A stretch of DNA of 64,000 nt from the NCBI GenBank assembly GCA_021604825.1, contig BQJS01000002.1:4979-68978 (forward strand), in the 5' to 3' direction. The notes under the pieces are model-generated. The model was given only the letters and a program-made list of their open reading frames with translations, was not told the origin of the DNA and made no database searches. This DNA comes from Phycisphaerae bacterium (GTDB taxonomy: Bacteria; Planctomycetota; Phycisphaerae; UBA1845). This document shows positions 45,585-55,579 of this stretch, piece by piece; position 1 is the first letter of the stretch, and each line of letters starts with the position of its first letter. Both the position numbers and the translations under genes were made by a program.

Positions 45585-45797
45585 ATGATGTGGAGAAAAT
45601 TACGGGCTTGGACATTGATGTTCGTAGCGGGATCGGTGGTTCTTCTGATGGCGTCCTGCCAAGCACCGCAAGATGAAGGCGGTTCCAGCGCCGACTCTTG
45701 TGTCGATGAAACCGACTGTGCTGAAGGTGAAGTCTGTGTCTTCGACTCGGCAGAAAATGGTCTTGTTTGTCGTGACGGTGCGCTGTTTGGTCTATAG
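45585..45797 (+). CDS. Small Cys-rich lipoprotein (70 residues)
   Basis: ATG 45585 follows AAGGAG by six bases. The signal peptide (TLMFVAGSVVLLMASC) gives lipidation at Cys24. The mature part contains CVDETDCAEGEVCVFDSAEN then GLVCRDG: four cysteines spaced like a small disulfide-stabilised domain (C-x5-C-x5-C-x10-C). Similar short Cys-repeat units occur in eukaryote-like and myxobacterial surface proteins, but no function is claimed. It lies just after the tRNA. Confidence 0.75.
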   Translation: MMWRKLRAWTLMFVAGSVVLLMASCQAPQDEGGSSADSCVDETDCAEGEVCVFDSAENGLVCRDGALFGL

Positions 45798-46112
45798 GTC
45801 GCATTCTGATTCTGACTAAGCCTATTTCTGCAACAGATTCGCTGAAAACATGATCGACTGTTGGCAAAGCATCTCCGGCCACGGGAACGGTCCAGGTCGG
45901 CGGCGTGTTGAGTTTTGGGCGTTTGGATTGTCGCCGCAGAGGATTTTCACATTCCAAATCAATCACAGTTCATTCACGGCGTTAACGCTTCGTCAAGCAT
46001 TGGCGGGCGAGCACCGAGTGGCCACCCAGACACCACGGTTGGATTGGTTTCGCTCTAACTGGTGACATGTCGGTGCTCTTGAAATGAACGATCGGCAACA
46101 AAAGGGACCTAA
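45798..46112. other. Intergenic region between two lipoprotein genes
   Basis: About 315 bases. A plus-strand frame of 71 codons from 45850 has no ribosome-binding site and odd composition. AAAGGGA at its right end serves the gene at 46113. Nothing else was recognised. Confidence 0.4.
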
Positions 46113-46541
46113 ATGCGAATTCCAATCCGTCTGCTATCCATCATTGTTCTGGTTGGCATTGTGGGCGTCTGCCCTGGTTGTGGTCTTCGGGAAATCCGAA
46201 CCAAGACCAAGTTCGGCGTGGAGGCGAGGCATACCAATGACGACAAGTCGCACGTTGAACGTTACCTCGTCCAGGAAGCCCTGCAATTCAAGTGGGACCA
46301 CGGTATCGACACGTCGCTGATCTATCGCCGGCGGGATGTATCCAACAGCGAATCGGGCGATTCGGATGATGGGGTCTGGTTTGAGATTGGCCTGCCGATT
46401 TGGAAGGCTCCGAAGAAGCCCGACAAAGTCAAAGCGCGCATGGCTGCTCTCGAGCGACGGGTGGCGGAACTTGAGCAATCGCTGGGCTCAACGAAGCAAT
46501 CTGATCCACCGGTGCAGCCCATTCCCGAAACCCCGCAATGA
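46113..46541 (+). CDS. Lipoprotein with C-terminal coiled coil (142 residues)
   Basis: ATG 46113 has AAGGGA six bases upstream. Signal peptide with lipobox PGC (Cys23, in GVCPGCG). The middle is beta-rich (IRTKTKFGVEARHT, VWFEIGLPIW), like a short outer-membrane-facing domain, and the C-terminus has a coiled coil (VKARMAALERRVAELEQSLG) and a proline-rich tail. Similar lipoproteins with a trailing coil can tether envelope layers, but no family is recognised. It converges on the methyltransferase gene four bases away. Confidence 0.72.
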   Translation: MRIPIRLLSIIVLVGIVGVCPGCGLREIRTKTKFGVEARHTNDDKSHVERYLVQEALQFKWDHGIDTSLIYRRRDVSNSESGDSDDGVWFEIGLPIWKAPKKPDKVKARMAALERRVAELEQSLGSTKQSDPPVQPIPETPQ

Positions 46542-46545
46542 ACGT

Positions 46546-47442
46546 CTACGCTTGTTTTTGCAGGAGAAATCGCTGATAGCGTGAGCGGCCGGTGGCGAAG
46601 CGTTCCTGAATGCACGAACCCTCTACGCCTGCGAATTGGCGGAAGAGCGGTCGGAGCAAAGTGGGGGCGAGTTTCTTGACCAACTCATTGTTGTGTTCGG
46701 TGTTGTCTGCCAAGCCTTTGGCGACGTTGGGTGTGATGTCTTCGTCTTCAAGCACAGTCAGGCCCGACTCGGCGATCTGCTGCTTCCACGCGGGTACTTC
46801 TTCTTCGTTGCGGAAGTCGGTGTACAAGAAATGACCGCCCGGTTTTAACACTCGGTGCACTTCACTCAGAAATTTTGGCACATCGAGGTAGTCGTGCGAC
46901 GCTTCGACGTTGACGACGGCATCACAAGATTCGTTATCGACGGGCAGCCGCTGGGCGTCGCCACAGATGTAGGCGAGTCCCGGTTCGCCGTGCTGCTTGT
47001 TGCAATACTTGACGGCCCGCGGTTGACGATCGATGCCACACATGCGGCGGGCTTTGAGGTATCGCTTGATGTACTTCGCGCCGCCACCACGACCACTGCT
47101 GACTTCCAAAACGTCGCGGCCGGTCAAATCGACTCGGCTGACAACGTGGTGGTAGAGTTGGATGTAAACGCGGTTACGCTCGTCGGCTTCTTCGAGCTGC
47201 ACCTTTTCGCCGTCGATGGGCGAGAAGCCGTAGTTGAGGAAACTCACTTCGGCGGAGTTGTCGATCTTTCTGTTGAGGTAACGATAGAGATTCTTGGAGA
47301 CGGTATCCTTCACGCCATCAAGACGCAAAACATCGTTGACCTTATCGACAATCGTATTGAACACAGGTTGAGTCCCTTCGATAGCCCGCTGATTGGGGTG
47401 AATATTTCTCGTTGAACGCGGCGTCCATTCCGAATCTTGCAT
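46546..47442 (-). CDS. Class I SAM-dependent methyltransferase
   Basis: A 298-residue protein. The Rossmann core carries VLEVSSGRGGGAKYI (motif I with the GRGGG loop), CGIDRQPRAVKYC, GDAQRLPVDNESCDAVVNVE and VHRVLKPGGHFLYTDF. The N-terminal helical region with FLNYGF precedes it. This pattern resembles the phthiotriol/phenolphthiotriol dimycocerosate methyltransferase-like family, which acts on lipid or natural-product hydroxyls; the substrate here is unknown. No good ribosome-binding site precedes ATG 47442. Confidence 0.85.
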   Translation of the reverse strand: MQDSEWTPRSTRNIHPNQRAIEGTQPVFNTIVDKVNDVLRLDGVKDTVSKNLYRYLNRKIDNSAEVSFLNYGFSPIDGEKVQLEEADERNRVYIQLYHHVVSRVDLTGRDVLEVSSGRGGGAKYIKRYLKARRMCGIDRQPRAVKYCNKQHGEPGLAYICGDAQRLPVDNESCDAVVNVEASHDYLDVPKFLSEVHRVLKPGGHFLYTDFRNEEEVPAWKQQIAESGLTVLEDEDITPNVAKGLADNTEHNNELVKKLAPTLLRPLFRQFAGVEGSCIQERFATGRSRYQRFLLQKQA

Positions 47443-47482
47443 GGCTTATGCCGGAATCGGTCGGCGCACGTTGGTCTAGTTC

Positions 47483-47563
47483 GTCACTCCCGCGCACGCG
47501 GGAGTCCAGTACGGGTGTTGCGAGATACGGGGGTTCTGGATTCCTGCTTTCGCGGGAATGACG
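47483..47563. repeat. Inverted pair of REP-type palindromes
   Basis: Left unit 47483-47509 (GTCACTCCCGCGCACGCGGG, then AGTCCAG) and right unit 47536-47563 (CTGGATTCCTGCTTTCGCGG, then GAATGACG). The same head-to-head arrangement as at 24291-24371, with a similar spacer of about 26 bases. Confidence 0.82.
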
Positions 47564-47717
47564 TTCTTGCGCGACAATGACGGCTACCTGCGCCCCGCAA
47601 GATCATGTGGGGGCATATGCTAGCGACAAGTTGGCGATGGGCAAGGCGTAGTTGCTCGGTTCACGATCGCGTTTGTGGATGCGGCGATCAGGTAAACACC
47701 GCACTAGATCGAGGTGG

Positions 47718-50291
47718 CTATTCCTCGTCCGGACAATCGTACGCGGTTTCAGGGTCAAAACCGGGGTCCCTCGCGAAGGTCAGCGTTTGCACGGCCTGCT
47801 CGAATGTGCCGGCTCGGGCGACGATAAAATACCCGTGCCAGACTTCAACACGCGGGTCGGTGTTGCCTTCAAAGTCCGTGAAAATGTCACCGAGGTATGG
47901 GCAGCCGCAGGTCTCTGCTTCCGGATCGCACCCGGGCCAATCCGGCGAAATCGGGAAGCTGAATTCGGCTTCCATGGTGACGTCTTCGGCATCGTTTGGA
48001 TTCGAGAAACTCTTAGAGGTGCTGACCATGCAGTTGGCTTGTAGCTGCGTGAAATCGGCTCCGTCCTTGTGCTGAAACAGAACCCAACCGTGGTCCGTGG
48101 TGTTGATTCCAGATTGACCGTCAACTTCGACTCCATCCGTTTCGCCGAGACCGCAGAAGCATCCGATGTTGCAACGTGAGCAGCCGGCTGACACGAATAC
48201 TTGTACGCTGGATGATCCGCCAGACGGCACATTGTACGAGATTCGTACATTGAGATTTTCGCCGCCGACAATTTCTGTATTCGCTTCGACTATGCGTAGC
48301 CGACTGCCTCGCTGATATTCGTCTTGCGGGAATCCATCGCATTCGTTTTCCGGCACGTCGACTCCTTCGATGCTTGTGGTCGCTGCACCGAGGAACACGC
48401 CGTTGGCATCGGTCGCTCTGACGGTCACTTTATCGATGTCGCCGATGACAAATGACGTTGCGCGATAACGAGCCATGCTCTCGGTCGTAGTAAACGAAGT
48501 GGTTGTGTCTCCGTCCTCCGGGTCGGTTAACGCCGCAACGATAAAGCCGTTGTCGCCGGTGGTACTCCACTCGTACGTGATGGGAAGGGCTTGATTTCCC
48601 GCAACGAACGCCGAGATGTCTTTCGATAGGATGGTTTCGGTCAGGCGCACGGGCGATGGCGAGAGCTTGACCGACGCGACTTCGGCATCCCAAAACTCGA
48701 TGTCATTCGATTGTGCAAGATGGTTGACAACCTGAGCCACGTCGCGGTTATCGAAGCTGTTGTAGATCGCGAGCATGAAGCTTTCCATTTGAACCAGGCG
48801 CTGCATACCGCCGGCCATTTGAACTGTGTCGATTTGTTCTGCCGTCCGAGCGTTGTATGCGAGCGTCAGAGCGTTGATCAGATCGAATCGAAACAGTTGA
48901 TTGTTCATAAAGCGGTCAATAACCACGCGGAGGGCCTCGACGTATCCGTCGCGCGACGTCAGCTCGACGCCCGCGCCCTCCAGGATCGGGAGGATCAACT
49001 GAGCCAGCGTGCGGCCCGCTTCCGGTTGCTGATCAAATATCGTTGAAACGTTAACCCCTAAGCCCATTTGTTCGCTCAGGGGGATCAGCACCTTGAATAC
49101 AAAGCTTTCCAGACGCAATTCCTCCAGTTTTTCTTCCCACTCACTGCGGACATTGGCGTACTGCGTGGCATTCAGGGTGGCTGAGTCGATGGGGTTAAAC
49201 GATGGGCCGAGGAAGACCAACTCGTACTCCGTTCGGCTAGCGTTTTCGTGCTGGGGAAGATCGAGTGGGCCGACTTCTCGATTTTCCCAAACTGCGCGAT
49301 CGAGGTCCGTGAGCGTAATGGAGGCGATGGCCAACGATGCGTTGAACTGCCCGGACAACGTGCGCGCATCGGGAATCGGAATCGGTTCGCCAATTTGCTG
49401 ATAGACGTCATGCTCGGTGCGGTTGCCTTCGAGGTCTTCGTACGCGGTTTCGAGGAGGTACAGCAACCCCGAACGCGCGAAGAGATTTTGGGCGGTGAAT
49501 GTCGGCGTGTCATCTTCGGCGATCATTCGAATGCCGCCTTGCACGCTTGTCGGCGAAACCGAGACCAATGCGTCGCGGCCAACCTCGCCACGCGTTTTGG
49601 CCGCGAACTTACCTTCGAGGTTACCTGCGATGTCGTCGCTGATTTCGTTGATCAGATTGATCGTTTCCATCTCGACGCTTTCGTTGACGTCTGGGTCGCA
49701 GTTGAGGGCGCGGCGATCCTTGGTCAGCGCGACGGCGATTACGTCAGCCAGCCGCTGAACTGCATCGGAATTCTCGATTTCAAACAGAAGGTCGGATGTT
49801 GCTTCCGGAGGCAACGACCAGCCACCGACGGCCATATAGAGGATCGCGGCGGCCGTCGTTTTTGTGCTGACTTCCGGCGGGTCGCGCAGCAGAATCCACG
49901 GATGCCAACTGATCATCACGATGTTGCCTTCTTGATCGACGACCTGAATCAGTGTCGAGTAATTGGTAGCGGCTTGCACGGTGAACTGACCGTCGGCTGC
50001 CACCGGTGCGCTTTCGAAGTTCGTAACGACGCGGAGGTCTGAAGCGGTAAACGAAACGCCCTGCGGAACAATCACTTTGCCGGGCGAGAAGATATTTTCG
50101 ACGATCACGCCGTCACCAACCGTGCCTGTACCGGGAGCGTCCGGAATGCCCGAGTTGTCGTCGGATCCTGATCCACTGCCGCCTCCGCCGTTTCCACCGC
50201 TATCTCCAGGAGGGGGCGCTGGGGCACAACCGATGATAATCGAAAGGGACAAGGCTAAAGCAGTGGCGACGAGCGAACTCGAGCGTTGCAT
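47718..50291 (-). CDS. Large extracellular lipoprotein of unknown family (857 residues)
   Basis: Signal peptide with lipobox SIIIGC (Cys22), then a Gly/Ser/Asp-rich linker of about 30 residues. The body has no recognised domain in its first 550 residues and is rich in short helices and strands. About 560-680 is Ig/PKD-like (TYEWSTTGDNGF, TVRATDANGVF). The C-terminal part has a Cys cluster (GCSRCNIGCFCGLGE, then CDPEAETCGC). No catalytic motif is visible. ATG 50291 follows CGGAG by nine bases. It may be a surface or cell-wall lipoprotein; the Cys-rich segment could bind metal or form disulfides. Confidence 0.75.
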   Translation of the reverse strand: MQRSSSLVATALALSLSIIIGCAPAPPPGDSGGNGGGGSGSGSDDNSGIPDAPGTGTVGDGVIVENIFSPGKVIVPQGVSFTASDLRVVTNFESAPVAADGQFTVQAATNYSTLIQVVDQEGNIVMISWHPWILLRDPPEVSTKTTAAAILYMAVGGWSLPPEATSDLLFEIENSDAVQRLADVIAVALTKDRRALNCDPDVNESVEMETINLINEISDDIAGNLEGKFAAKTRGEVGRDALVSVSPTSVQGGIRMIAEDDTPTFTAQNLFARSGLLYLLETAYEDLEGNRTEHDVYQQIGEPIPIPDARTLSGQFNASLAIASITLTDLDRAVWENREVGPLDLPQHENASRTEYELVFLGPSFNPIDSATLNATQYANVRSEWEEKLEELRLESFVFKVLIPLSEQMGLGVNVSTIFDQQPEAGRTLAQLILPILEGAGVELTSRDGYVEALRVVIDRFMNNQLFRFDLINALTLAYNARTAEQIDTVQMAGGMQRLVQMESFMLAIYNSFDNRDVAQVVNHLAQSNDIEFWDAEVASVKLSPSPVRLTETILSKDISAFVAGNQALPITYEWSTTGDNGFIVAALTDPEDGDTTTSFTTTESMARYRATSFVIGDIDKVTVRATDANGVFLGAATTSIEGVDVPENECDGFPQDEYQRGSRLRIVEANTEIVGGENLNVRISYNVPSGGSSSVQVFVSAGCSRCNIGCFCGLGETDGVEVDGQSGINTTDHGWVLFQHKDGADFTQLQANCMVSTSKSFSNPNDAEDVTMEAEFSFPISPDWPGCDPEAETCGCPYLGDIFTDFEGNTDPRVEVWHGYFIVARAGTFEQAVQTLTFARDPGFDPETAYDCPDEE

Positions 50292-50413
50292 GAAAGTATC
50301 TCCGTAAAAGGTGGCCACCCGCAGTCAATACGGACGACTGGGCCTTCAATAGATACTTGCCTGCGACCGAACGGATTCTGAAACGAATCGCTCGTTTGGC
50401 GTGTGGCGGTGTC

Positions 50414-51781
50414 TTAACCGGCCATCTTGTCGAACAGGTGGGCTGAGGTGCGGATGCCCTTGTAGAAATCATCAACGACCATGAATTCGTTGGGGCCGTG
50501 CAGGTTGCAGGTTGGCAGGCTGAATCCGACCATCAGCGATTCGGCACCGAGGACCTTCTTGAATAGCGGCAGGATGGGTAGTGACCCGCCCTCGCGCGTA
50601 AATGCTGGAGCCACGCCGAAACCGGCTTCGACTGCGGCGGCTGCTTTCTTCAGTCCTGGATTGTCGAGCGGGCACATGTAGGCTTCGCAGTTGGTGAACG
50701 TCTTGATGTTAAAATCGACGCCTGCCGGTGTGTGCTTTTCGACGAACGCATCAAACGCGGCGCTGACTTTGTCTGCCGACTGATTCGGCACGAGTCGCAT
50801 GGACACCTTGGCCATCGCCTTGGCCGGGATGATGGTCATCGAACCTTCACCGGTGAATCCGCAAAGCAGTCCGTTGACGTCAAGCGTCGGGCGCAACCAA
50901 CGTCGCTGCAAGGTGGTGAACCCTTTCTCACCGACCAGCGCTTTTGCGCCGACCGAGTTGCGATATTCCTCTTCGTCAAACGGGAGTGTCTTGAGCGATG
51001 CGAGTTCTTCGGCTGTGCTTTCGAGAACGTCGTCGTAAAAACCATCGATGGTGACGCGATGGTCGGCGTCTTTCATTTTGGCGATCAATTCATTCAGCGC
51101 GTTGCCCGGATTCGGGAAGGTCCCGCCGAAAGCGCCGCTATGCAGGTCCTGCGTCTGGGCGGTGTAATTAATCTCCTTGTAGACCATGCCCTTGGTGCCA
51201 TAGGTGATCGCTGGTGTCTCTTCGCTGAGTTTTGGCGTGTCAGACAGGCAGACATAATCGCAGGCGAGGCGGTCTTTTTCCTGTTCGAGTATCGCGCCGA
51301 GGTGCTTGGAGCCGATTTCCTCTTCGCCTTCGATCAGGAATTTGACGCGGATCGGCAGCTTGCCAGCCACCTTCTTCCACGCTTCTGCCGCGAGCATATG
51401 GGTGAAGACCTGGCCCTTGTCGTCTGCTGACCCTCGGGCATACAGGCGGCCGTCGCGGATCTCTGGCGAGAACGGTTCGGACTTCCAGAGACTCAAGTCG
51501 CCGCAGGGCTGGACATCGTAGTGGCCATATACAAGTACCGTAGGGCCTCCACCCTCTGCAGGCCCGGTGTCGGCGATGACGGCTGGGTGGCCCTCGGTTT
51601 CGAGAATCATCGACTCGATGCCGCAATTCTCGAAGAACCCGTGAATCCAGTTAGCCGCCTCGCGGACGGCAGGCTTTGCCTCCGGGTCGGTCGAGATGCT
51701 GGCGATTCGCAGGAGCTCGTTGAGTCGGTTGAGCGCGTCGTCACGGTTTGCGTCGATATGGCTGATGATGTCGTTGATCAC
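50414..51781 (-). CDS. M20 family metallopeptidase (CNDP-like dipeptidase)
   Basis: A 455-residue cytosolic peptidase of the M20/ArgE-DapE-CNDP superfamily. The metal-site residues can be read in order: His in YGHYDVQP, Asp in RGSADDKG, Glu-Glu in EGEEEIGS, Asp in CLSDTPK and His in NLHGPNE. A dimerisation domain sits between about 190 and 310. It probably hydrolyses dipeptides or N-acylated amino acids; the exact substrate is not determined. The start is GTG 51781, with GGGGAA upstream. Confidence 0.94.
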   Translation of the reverse strand: MINDIISHIDANRDDALNRLNELLRIASISTDPEAKPAVREAANWIHGFFENCGIESMILETEGHPAVIADTGPAEGGGPTVLVYGHYDVQPCGDLSLWKSEPFSPEIRDGRLYARGSADDKGQVFTHMLAAEAWKKVAGKLPIRVKFLIEGEEEIGSKHLGAILEQEKDRLACDYVCLSDTPKLSEETPAITYGTKGMVYKEINYTAQTQDLHSGAFGGTFPNPGNALNELIAKMKDADHRVTIDGFYDDVLESTAEELASLKTLPFDEEEYRNSVGAKALVGEKGFTTLQRRWLRPTLDVNGLLCGFTGEGSMTIIPAKAMAKVSMRLVPNQSADKVSAAFDAFVEKHTPAGVDFNIKTFTNCEAYMCPLDNPGLKKAAAAVEAGFGVAPAFTREGGSLPILPLFKKVLGAESLMVGFSLPTCNLHGPNEFMVVDDFYKGIRTSAHLFDKMAG

Positions 51782-52071
51782 GATCGTTTCCCCACAAAAA
51801 TCGACAGAATCAGGTAGGATTTGGCTCCGATCGTATCAGGCGCATCAATGGGTGTCCAACCGGTTGCGGCGTGACGTGGCTGTCTGCTCAGCGCCTGACA
51901 CAAGAATCGACAGCGTGCGACGAGAACCCAAGGTGTGGATCGTTGTTGGACGTCGATCAGAGCGGTATAACGTGCGTTTGATGGTAGGCACATGTTGGGA
52001 TTCGAGCAGATCATTCGCCGATCACCATTCGTTGCGAACGATCGTTTTGATAAGTGTAGGAGCAAACCGAG

Positions 52072-53499
52072 TTGAAGAAGGTCGTAATCACCGTGGTTGT
52101 CATGGTCGTGCTGTTCCTTGGGTACCGCCAACTGAGCAACACGCAATTGAACCTAAAGTTTCTGCAAGAGAAGACGGCCATCGTCGGCAGTGGTGATCTG
52201 ACAATTCCGATCACTGGGACGGGGGAAATCCATCCGAAATCTCGCAGCGTCATCAAGCCGGAGGCAAGCGGTGAGGTTATCGAAATCCCCGTGGCGCCTG
52301 GACAGCTGGTGAAAGCGAAAGACTTGCTAATTCGCTTGGATCAGGAAGAAGAACAGCGCAACGTCACCCGCGCGAAAAATGAAGTTGCAAGGGCGTCGGC
52401 GACTTTGGAACAGCAGAAACTGCGCCTCAAAGAGCGTAAGACCAGTGCCATCGCCCAAATCGACGCTCGGATCAAGGGGATTGAAGCGCAGCTGGTTGAC
52501 GCGAAGTTCACATTCGACAAGACCAAGCGATTACAGGAAAAAATATTCGAGGGTCGAAAAAGAGATTTGGCGAGCATGGACGAGTTGACCACCGTACAAG
52601 CACGGTACGAGCAACTCGAAGCTCAATTCGACGGTGCGATTGCCGATCGCACGCAGGCGGAAATTGCAATTGGGCTGACGGAGCGGGATGTGGAGTTGGC
52701 TGAAAAGGCCCATGAAATCGCGGAAACCAATCTGAGCGACGCCGAAAAACGCCTCCGTGAAACCGAAATCCGATCGCCCATTGATGGCATGGTTTCAAAA
52801 ATCAATGTGTCGGTCGGAGCGGTTGTCCAAGGCGGAAAGACCACATTTACAGGCGGGACGGAGTTGGCCGTCGTCTCGGACATCTCGGATATGTACGTTC
52901 GGACGGAAGTGTCAGATGCTGACATTGGCGCGGTGATGTGGTTGGCGCCTCCGAGAGCGCGGCCTGGTGGTTTAGAATTGGCGCAGAAACTGGCTGACGA
53001 TGACGTAGTCCCGCTCGTGAGTACCAACAGCCTCGTTCCCGAACTTGGCATGGAAGGCGTTCCCGTATCGGTGATGGTCGATTCGTTTCGCGACCAAGAG
53101 TTCGAGGGCATTATTGAAAGTATCGACCCTGAACCTCGTAAAGCTCAGAACATCGTCACGTATATCGTCCACATTCGCGTCACCAGCAAAAACCACATGA
53201 TGCTCGCTCTGGTTCCAGGCATGCAAGCTGACGTTGAATTCACTGCCGAGGCGGTGACGGATGCCACTTTGATTCCACACGACGCCATTCACCGTGGTCC
53301 TAATGATGATCTTGGCGTGTATGTTCGAGAAGTGGATCCTGAAACGAAAGAGGCCAAGCCCCGTTTTGTTTCGTGTCGATTTGGTTTGGACAACGGCCTA
53401 TATGCCGAACTTATTGAAGGCGAAGGGATTGTCAAAGGGGTCGTAGTGTACACCAAGTTACCGCAAAGATTCGGGAAGGATGACGACGAGGACGAGTAG
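52072..53499 (+). CDS. MacA/HlyD-type periplasmic adaptor protein
   Basis: A 475-residue membrane-fusion protein. An N-terminal anchor (VVITVVVMVVLFLGY) is followed by a half-lipoyl segment, a long coiled coil (about 100-225, VARASATLEQQKLRLKER and later), the second lipoyl half with IRSPIDGMVSKINVSVG, and a beta-barrel/MPR region that ends in an acidic DDDEDE tail. TTG 52072 is the start, nine bases after GGAG. The two genes behind it are the matching ATPase and permease, so it belongs to a tripartite efflux or secretion pump of the MacAB type. Confidence 0.92.
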   Translation: MKKVVITVVVMVVLFLGYRQLSNTQLNLKFLQEKTAIVGSGDLTIPITGTGEIHPKSRSVIKPEASGEVIEIPVAPGQLVKAKDLLIRLDQEEEQRNVTRAKNEVARASATLEQQKLRLKERKTSAIAQIDARIKGIEAQLVDAKFTFDKTKRLQEKIFEGRKRDLASMDELTTVQARYEQLEAQFDGAIADRTQAEIAIGLTERDVELAEKAHEIAETNLSDAEKRLRETEIRSPIDGMVSKINVSVGAVVQGGKTTFTGGTELAVVSDISDMYVRTEVSDADIGAVMWLAPPRARPGGLELAQKLADDDVVPLVSTNSLVPELGMEGVPVSVMVDSFRDQEFEGIIESIDPEPRKAQNIVTYIVHIRVTSKNHMMLALVPGMQADVEFTAEAVTDATLIPHDAIHRGPNDDLGVYVREVDPETKEAKPRFVSCRFGLDNGLYAELIEGEGIVKGVVVYTKLPQRFGKDDDEDE

Positions 53500-53562
53500 G
53501 CGAACCGAATTATTGCATCGTATTTTCGCGCGGCGAGAGTCGATCGTCCGGTCTAACCGCAC

Positions 53563-54309
53563 ATGATCCAGCTTAAGCAGCTTCGCAAGCACTACAAAAT
53601 GGGCGACTCGATCGTCCACGCCCTCGACGGCGCCGATCTCAACATCGGTGCCGGTGAGTTTGTGTCGTTGACCGGTGCGTCGGGTAGCGGCAAGAGTACC
53701 ATGATGCACCTGATCGGGTGCCTCGATCGTCCGACATCCGGCAGCTACATTCTTGACGGGCAGGCTGTCAACAAGATGAGCGATCGCCAGCTGGCGGTCG
53801 TGCGCAATCGTCACATCGGATTCGTGTTTCAAACGTTTAACCTGATCAACCGGACGTCGGCGGTGGATAATGTTGCCGTTCCACTGATCTACAGTCGAAA
53901 AGCCAGTACGCGGCAGGCGGCGATGGCTGCACTTGAAAAAGTCGGGCTAACCCCGCGTGCAACACACAAGCCGAGCGAGTTGTCCGGTGGTGAAAGACAA
54001 CGTGTGGCGATTGCCAGGGCGATTGTCAATGAACCCAAGTTGATTCTCGCCGACGAACCGACCGGAAACCTCGACACGCGCACCGGTGATCAGATCATGC
54101 AGATTTTCCACCAACTGCATTCGGCTGGCACGACGGTGATTCTGGTGACGCACGAGATGGATGTTGCAGCTCAGGCAAGACGTATCATACGAATGCGCGA
54201 CGGGAAGATCGTCGCGGATGAAATGTTGGACGAACAGAAAAGGTCTGCACTTTTCGCCGAGGCCCACGCGGCTTCGGTGCTGCTTACCAGCCCTTCGCAG
54301 CCCAATTGA
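53563..54309 (+). CDS. MacB-type ABC transporter ATP-binding protein
   Basis: A 248-residue ATPase. Walker [11 protein letters not shown]-loop VFQTFNLI, signature LSGGERQR and Walker [13 protein letters not shown] are complete, and the H-loop VTHEMDVA is present. It matches the MacB/LolD subfamily. Unlike E. coli MacB, ATPase and permease are separate polypeptides. It follows the adaptor gene by 63 bases and precedes the permease by 47. Confidence 0.94.
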   Translation: MIQLKQLRKHYKMGDSIVHALDGADLNIGAGEFVSLTGASGSGKSTMMHLIGCLDRPTSGSYILDGQAVNKMSDRQLAVVRNRHIGFVFQTFNLINRTSAVDNVAVPLIYSRKASTRQAAMAALEKVGLTPRATHKPSELSGGERQRVAIARAIVNEPKLILADEPTGNLDTRTGDQIMQIFHQLHSAGTTVILVTHEMDVAAQARRIIRMRDGKIVADEMLDEQKRSALFAEAHAASVLLTSPSQPN

Positions 54310-54356
54310 GGACCGAACAGAAGGACTGACGCGTAAAGTGTCCGAAGCGTACTGCT

Positions 54357-55565
54357 ATGTTCTTACTTCGAATATGTTTGATGGCCGCTAGCAGTCTCCG
54401 CGCCAACCTCATGCGCTCGATTCTGGCGTGTTTGGGGGTGACTTTTGGTGTCGCGGCGGTCGTGGCTGCGATGGCGATACTGGAAGGATCGACACGCGAT
54501 GTGGTTGAGCGATTTGAAGCACTGGGCGCCGATCAAGTCATCGTGATGAACGGCAGCACAGGGCGTCGAGGCAGCCGCAGTATCATGCGAATGTCGTTGA
54601 CCCGCTCTGACGCAGACTCGCTTCAAGAAATGGATTCAGTCAAGAGTACTTCGCCTGAATCGTTGAACACCGCACAGATTAAGCATTTCGAGAAAAACCT
54701 CAGCATCCAGTTGTTGGCGACGAACGAGAACTACACGCAGATCAATAACTACAAAGTCGCTCGAGGACGAGGTTTGACCCGTCAGGATGTCACCAGCGGT
54801 CGAAAGATTTGCGTTCTCGGGCACAAGGTCGCTAAAGACCTCTTTGGTGAGACGGTCACTATTGGAGCCCGTGTCCGAATCGGAGGTCTTGGTTTCACCG
54901 TCGTCGGTGTGATGGAGAAAAAAGGATTTCTCGGAATGCGTGAAGTCGACAACCAAGTCATGGTTCCGCTCTCGACCGGACTGACGCGCTTGTTCGGAAG
55001 TAAGTATGTCCAATTCATCACGGTGCAAGCTGTCGAAAGCGGTGAACTCGATAGCGTCGTGCAAGAGGTGAAACGGAAGATGCGAGTAGAGCACAGCATT
55101 CGCGCGGGAGAGAGCGACGACTTTCAGGTCTTCACTAAGAAACAAGTCACTGATCAAATTGGCGACTCAGTCAAAATCCTAGCCGTCGTGCTTTACAGTA
55201 TCGCGGGTATCTCGTTGGTTGTTGGGGGTATTGGGATCACCAATATCATGCTTGTTTCGGTGACGGAACGCACACGGGAAATCGGTATTCGGATGGCGGT
55301 TGGCGCGACACGTAGGGATATTCTGATCCAATTTGTATTGGAAGCCGGTGCGATCAGTGTACTTGGAGGAACGTTGGGCGTTCTGCTTGCCTATGGATTT
55401 ACGGACATTCTTGAGAGTTTGATTCCTGTGTTCCAAACATACACGACGAAAAAAAGCATAATCTTGGCGCTGGGCATGGCTTTTTTCACCGGCAAAACGG
55501 CTGGATTGTATCCTGCATTTCGAGCCTCCCGTCTCGATCCGGTAGAGGCGTTGCGGCACGAATAA
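54357..55565 (+). CDS. MacB-type ABC transporter permease
   Basis: A 402-residue permease with an N-terminal membrane segment (ILACLGVTFGVAAVVAAMAI), a large periplasmic domain (about 45-270) and three C-terminal segments. Diagnostic blocks: GGIGITNIMLVSVTERTREIGIRM and YPAFRASRLDPVEALRHE at the end. The complete fourth segment and tail contrast with the shortened permease at 24403. With the preceding two genes it forms a MacA-ATPase-MacB operon; substrates of relatives include macrolides, peptides and lipoproteins. Confidence 0.94.
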   Translation: MFLLRICLMAASSLRANLMRSILACLGVTFGVAAVVAAMAILEGSTRDVVERFEALGADQVIVMNGSTGRRGSRSIMRMSLTRSDADSLQEMDSVKSTSPESLNTAQIKHFEKNLSIQLLATNENYTQINNYKVARGRGLTRQDVTSGRKICVLGHKVAKDLFGETVTIGARVRIGGLGFTVVGVMEKKGFLGMREVDNQVMVPLSTGLTRLFGSKYVQFITVQAVESGELDSVVQEVKRKMRVEHSIRAGESDDFQVFTKKQVTDQIGDSVKILAVVLYSIAGISLVVGGIGITNIMLVSVTERTREIGIRMAVGATRRDILIQFVLEAGAISVLGGTLGVLLAYGFTDILESLIPVFQTYTTKKSIILALGMAFFTGKTAGLYPAFRASRLDPVEALRHE

Positions 55566-55579
55566 ATCACGCCGATCAG

